DNA from: Paracamarosporium sp. OC-R06-R3
Lineage: Eukaryota > Ascomycota > Dothideomycetes > Pleosporales > Didymosphaeriaceae
Direction of reading: 5' to 3'
Length of the DNA: 64,000 bases
Assembly: GCA_019828545.1 (NCBI GenBank)
Contig: JACVRA010000095.1
Span: 747,305-811,304 of the forward strand
Positions 59,670-64,000 of the stretch are shown here, one piece after another. The notes beneath the pieces were generated by a model. It was not told the origin of the DNA. It worked only from the letters and a program-made list of their open reading frames with translations, and ran no database searches. Within the stretch, counting starts at the first letter, position 1. Each line of letters begins with the position of its first letter. A program made the translations under genes and the position numbers.

Positions 59670-60839
59670 GGCGGCTATCCAAGGTTGTCGGTTGTTTTTT
59701 TGGAGGGGAACGGAAGGTTTAGTATGCGATTGGTATCGAGGGCAGCTCGGGTGGCAGGGGGTTGGAGGTGTCGGTTTGCGCGGTGCAGCTGTTTTTCGCG
59801 AAGCTGGGCCAGACATTCGCGCAGCTCTGCAAGCACGGACCCGCTAGAGCCTCCCAAAAGCGGTGCGGGTCATGGGGCATCCGCCGCGGCGGCCTCAATC
59901 AGTGAGGACTCCACTTCGACTCCGCATGCACTCCTGCACAAACACGGCACTGAGGCGTGACCTGGTCCCCAGCCTGGCTTCGCTTTGCATGCACAGTTTC
60001 TTTGGGCTCTATCGCACACTCTCGCCAAACGACCAGCACCTCGCTCCTAGCACTGCCGCACGCTTGCTCGGGAAGCGACCTCCAGGGTCTCACACAGCGC
60101 CCACGCTACGATACCTGTATTTCGGCGAAACGCCGTCTCCTCCACGTCGCTGGCATCGTTCGCTAACTATTACAAGAGCAATCGTAACGTCTGACAACCT
60201 GCCTCTACGAGCACTCGAACCTACCCCGCTGAAAACCGTCCTGGTGTACGCTCGGCGTTCATGTCAATCACACAGGCACACAACACGCGCGAACGGGTGG
60301 AATTATCTGCTATTGCGGTCTGACTACTAGGTTATCGACCCAAACAGTTATCATACATTGGGATACCAGCCAAGCCGAACCCTCCAATTTTCATATCCAT
60401 GCCAGCCATTGCCTCTGGCTGACTACCCACCAAGCTAGAAGCTAAGAAGATTCAGAAAATTCATCAATCGTCATCCCGTTGCCGGTTGGATAATCTATGC
60501 ACAAACTTCCGGACACCAAGAATAGTGTACAAGGAATGCAATATGTTGTTGATGGTAAAGGGGTGGGGGTTGCGTAGGGTACGCTGTGATCAGGAGTCCA
60601 GGTCCCAATTTCACATTCATGATAACCGCAAGCTGACGATCTGATCAGATGCTTGCCCGTCGCGTCAGTAGATTCGCTTATGTCAACCGACAGACGAAAT
60701 CTTGCGCCAATCGCCCTAGACTGTCCAGGTTTTGCATCGCATTCCGACGCGAAGAGACCTGTCAGAGTGCACACAAGAGGTGGAAGCTAATCACAGGGGG
60801 AAGAACAAAGTCCAAGAAGAGTGAGAGCGAGGCCGGAAT
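59670..60839. other. 1.2-kb intergenic, no gene seen
   Basis: Sequence between the RVB2 start and the BET-protein stop. Frames up to 155 codons exist on the plus strand but without motifs. Confidence 0.45.
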
Positions 60840-63485
60840 TTACTCTTCCTCGCTCTCGGATGCACTGTCGTCGTCGTCTTCGTCGTCGCTCGACTCTTGG
60901 TTGGCTGAACACACGTGAGCCTCGATAACATAGCTAGAAGTTGCTAACAACTTACCAGGTGGGGACTGACTAGATCCCGACACTGCCCCATTGAACGACT
61001 GCATCTTCTCCTGGATCCTGCGAAGGCTGTCTTCCTGTTCGGACTTGCCCATGGGTTTGTTCTTCTTCGGGCGATTTGTGTTCTGCCTCGAAGGTGCCGC
61101 AGGGCGTGGCATTTCATAATCATCGTCATCAACGGCAGAAGCCCTTGGACCTCGCACCGACTTGATAAACCGGAACAATTCACGCAATGTCTCATCGTTG
61201 ATCTCGTCCATATCGAGCTCCATCTCATCGTCGTTGGTGTTTGCTAGGTGAGGACAGCCATTCCTAATAATCTGGACGGCGCGTCTCATATCAGCGTCGC
61301 CAAGTGTGCTGATACCCTCGGAGATCTCCTGCTTTTGCGCATAACTCAAAGGAGCCTGGGCCTTTTTGGGCTTTGATTTGACTGGCTTTGCCGGCGGAGG
61401 AACTGTGAGCGGACCAGCTTTACGCTTTGGCTGAGCCGTCTTAGATTTCTTCTTGCCAGGTGCCTTTGGCGACGACCCTTTTCGCTGCTGCTGTTGCTGG
61501 AGTAACTGCTGCGCAGTCTCATTGAGAGCTGCTATCTGCTTTTGGATGGCGAGGAACTGAGCCTGTGCAGGATCATCTTCATCATCCTCTTCATCCTCAT
61601 CGTCTGAATAACCCGAACCTGCAGACTGGGGTTCGGCATCAGGTGCGTTTTGTGCAAGCCAGTCAGCCTTCTCACTCCATAAGCTGTTGAAGACCTCATT
61701 TAATTGCTTCCCCATCTTGTTCACTTCGTCAGTTTCGGGGTTGAACTTGAAGCAATTGACGAACACGAGCTGCGCATCATTGTAGAAGTCCTTGGCGTTC
61801 TGGTAAACACCCGCATCCAGATTCTTCTTCACAGTCCCAAAATCCATCGGCTTTTTGATGATTTTTAGGTAAGAAGGAATATTCAACGCGACCGGATCTA
61901 CAGGCGCCATGAACGGCCACGAAAATTTCGCGTACTTAGGCTTTAGTAGCTCGGAAAGGACGTTCTCGCAGAATTTTAGTTCCAGCTGATACTTCTTCTT
62001 CCTGGGCTTGGCAGCAGAATACGGAAGATCTTTCGAGGGTGGTCTATGAATTTCGCGCTTCGGACGATCATTAGCGCTAGAGGAATCTCGTCGAATCATG
62101 GGCAATCCGTCTGCATTCAGCGGCCAAGCTGACGCGGGGGTGGTAGCAGTAGTGGGAGTTGACGCTGGTGGTGACTTTGCAACCGGTGCCGCCCTTGATT
62201 CACGTCGAGCCTTTGGCGCTGTTGAAACAGCGGGCTTCTTCGCAGGCTTGAAGGGCTTTGCTGCCTCATCTCCCTCTTTCGGGAGCCTATCTGTGCCCTT
62301 AAGGAAATAAGCCCGCATGTTGTATGCATCATGAGTAACGGGGTGGGTAGTCGAGTTAAAGAGCTCGCTATTCGTCACAATCTGATCCAAATCTGCCATA
62401 AAGTCGGCGACATAAGTGTAAGCTCCAGTCTTCAGTTTGTTTTCCATAGTCCCCAGATCCATCGGCCGTGTTACAATGGAAGGGTAAGTAGGAATGTTCA
62501 GAAGCTCAAAGTCCACTGGCATTTTGAAAGCATTCGAAACCTTGATTTTTTTGGTATTACGAATGCGCTCGAGCAAGAATTTCTTCTGCGCTTCTGTCAT
62601 GGGTGCCGATGGCCATGTTCTGTAAGGTACAGCTTGTTGGACAGAAGAAGACTCTGGTGGGGGCGCGGAAGCACTGGCTGCCGGCGGCGCACCATTTGGT
62701 GGCTCGGTATGCGCAGGCAAATCTGGCACCTTGAACTCGGCGGACTCATTGCCTTCATCCTGAGTTTTTGTGCGTTTGGCGTCGGGCGCATCCTCCATGT
62801 CTGCATCATCTTCACGAGGTCGTACTTTGCCCGATGTTGGTGCATCTTCCATATCCTGATCGTGCGCACCCGGCGAAGTCAGCGAAGCTTGCGTCGTCGA
62901 CTGCTGGGTTTCAATCTTGAGATCGTTCAAAGGCTTCGTGGGAGGAGCGGCCGAACCGGTTGAAACCGTGGTCGAGTCTGGATCATGGTTCGAGTCTACC
63001 TCGTTCGATTGCACCGGGCCGCCAAGAGACGCTTCTGTGGCTGCAAGTTGGGTTTCTGGGACCTTTTGCGTACTTGCGCCCGAGGGCTGAGTTGCCGCTT
63101 CATCGCGTACATCCGACATTGGAGCCTCGACGGCATCTGTAACTGACGGCATCTCGGAGTCCCCAAACAACGAATTATTGTCGAGCTGACTATCAGGCAG
63201 AAATTGGGAAACACCGTCAATTCCGCTGGAGACGTTTGTGGTGGGATCGAGTGCAGGCGCAGCGTCGGATGATTGGTGGTGGTTGCCGTTGCCGTTGACG
63301 ATGGGATCTTTTGCGGTGTCGAGGTTCACATCATGGACGCTAAGTATTAGATTAGTGAGTGGTGAAGGTGAGGCGGTCAAGCGCACTTACCCGTTGGATT
63401 CGGTGTCCACCGCCATGGCATCTGCCAGGGGCACTGCCGTCGCTTTCAGGTCCAGAGGAGCTTGGTCGAGGGCAGGCGATGTCAT
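60840..63485 (-). CDS. BET double-bromodomain protein (Bdf1-like)
   Basis: Three exons (63485-63391, 63339-60956, 60904-60840) give 847 aa beginning MTSPALDQAPLDLKATAVP. Bromodomain 1 lies around residues 275-375 (QKKFLLERIRNTKK, FKMPVDFELLNIPTYPSIVTRPMD). Bromodomain 2 lies around 475-590 (FCENVLSELLKPKYAKFSWPF, VALNIPSYLKIIKKPMDFG, NCFKFNPE). An ET domain lies around 695-775 (PLSYAQKQEISEGISTL, DEINDETLRELFRFIKS). The C-terminus is acidic (SSDDEDDDDSASESEEE). BET proteins bind acetylated histone H4 and recruit transcription factors; Bdf1 acts with TFIID and SWR1. The last intron (60905-60955) is 51 nt, in frame and stop-free. Bromodomain 1 reads as divergent from bromodomain 2, with NSELFNS at the acetyl-lysine asparagine. 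Confidence 0.94.
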
Positions 63486-64000
63486 TACTCCCATAGGGCC
63501 ATAGAAGGGGGGTGCGCAGTTGGTCGGGGGTTGAGGTGGATTGATTGGGTGGCGCGCGCAATGCAGGATTCGGCGAGTCGTGGATCAGCAACTTTTTATT
63601 TCACGTCAGCGTGGGTTGAAGAAGTGCGAGGGAGGGGGCCTGAGGCTCGCCCAGGGGCATGGCGGGGCAGTGAAGGCGGGTTGCGGGTGGTGAGAGAGGC
63701 GGGCTTGATGCGACCAGACGGCGAGGGGCGCGCAAGATATAGCTGGGCGGCCACGACGGCGCCGGGCACGTGACGTACCTGGGGTGGCGGCCGCGAGCTG
63801 TCGACGTCGGGCGCAACGTCGGGGCGGCGATGAGTCACGGCGCGTTTGTTGTTGTGGTCAGCACATGCGCAACGACGACAGCTCGACGGCAGGACGCGAG
63901 GATGCGAGGATGCGCGGCGCACAGGCGCTAGCAGGGCAGGACGGCGGGCAGAGTGTCGCGACCGGAGCCGGGCGGGCGGACGGGCCTGTGGCGGGGTGCG
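63486..64000. other. right-edge intergenic, GC-rich
   Basis: About 515 bp of GC-rich sequence upstream of the BET gene, presumably promoter. No gene seen. Confidence 0.5.

Overview
This window is nuclear DNA of a filamentous ascomycete (Pezizomycotina). Genes are separated and lie on both strands. Most are cut by short introns of about 45-60 nt with GT..AG ends and CTAAC/CTGAC-like branch points. The products are typical of filamentous fungi: a fused alpha-beta tryptophan synthase, a Zn2Cys6 regulator, an SPX phosphate transporter, a DOCK protein and secreted Thr-rich proteins. A Dothideomycete is my guess from gene style only. No prokaryotic, organellar, CRISPR or rRNA signal was seen, and no convincing tRNA.

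Layout. 0.5-6.0 kb is a compact block of small genes: an ICMT-like methyltransferase, a PRX5-type peroxiredoxin, a DUF1348 (NTF2-like) protein, a roadblock dynein light chain, the ribosome-biogenesis factor IPI1 and a small unknown. 6.2-10.6 kb is accessory in character, with a truncated amidase, a secreted Thr-rich protein with a Cys-rich tail and a MITE-like 130-bp element with near-perfect inverted ends. 10.66-14.56 kb holds a DUF262 protein (the domain of bacterial GmrSD-type restriction systems) and a short-chain dehydrogenase. 14.6-30.5 kb is gene-poor: one Zn2Cys6 factor (18.97-20.47 kb), a GC-rich microsatellite tract, a broken acyl-CoA synthetase (26.7-27.4 kb) and one weak membrane-protein ORF.

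30.5-41.4 kb carries tryptophan synthase with a Gcn4/CPC1-type site in its promoter, an SPX/low-affinity phosphate transporter, a tandem pair of secreted beta-propeller (SMP-30/NHL-like) proteins and a 79-aa membrane protein. 41.7-52.3 kb is filled by two long minus-strand genes, RRP12 (pre-rRNA export) and a DOCK-family exchange factor. 53.1-63.5 kb has a secreted type-B carboxylesterase, the SDH assembly factor SDHAF4, RuvB-like 2 and a BET double-bromodomain protein.

The housekeeping genes share themes rather than an operon: ribosome biogenesis (IPI1, RRP12), chromatin (RVB2, BET), mitochondria (SDHAF4, the 79-aa protein) and amino-acid/phosphate supply. The least ordinary content is the DUF262 gene and the neighbouring island with decayed genes and the MITE-like element. 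All exon boundaries were derived by reading frames and splice signals by eye, with no search or transcript data.
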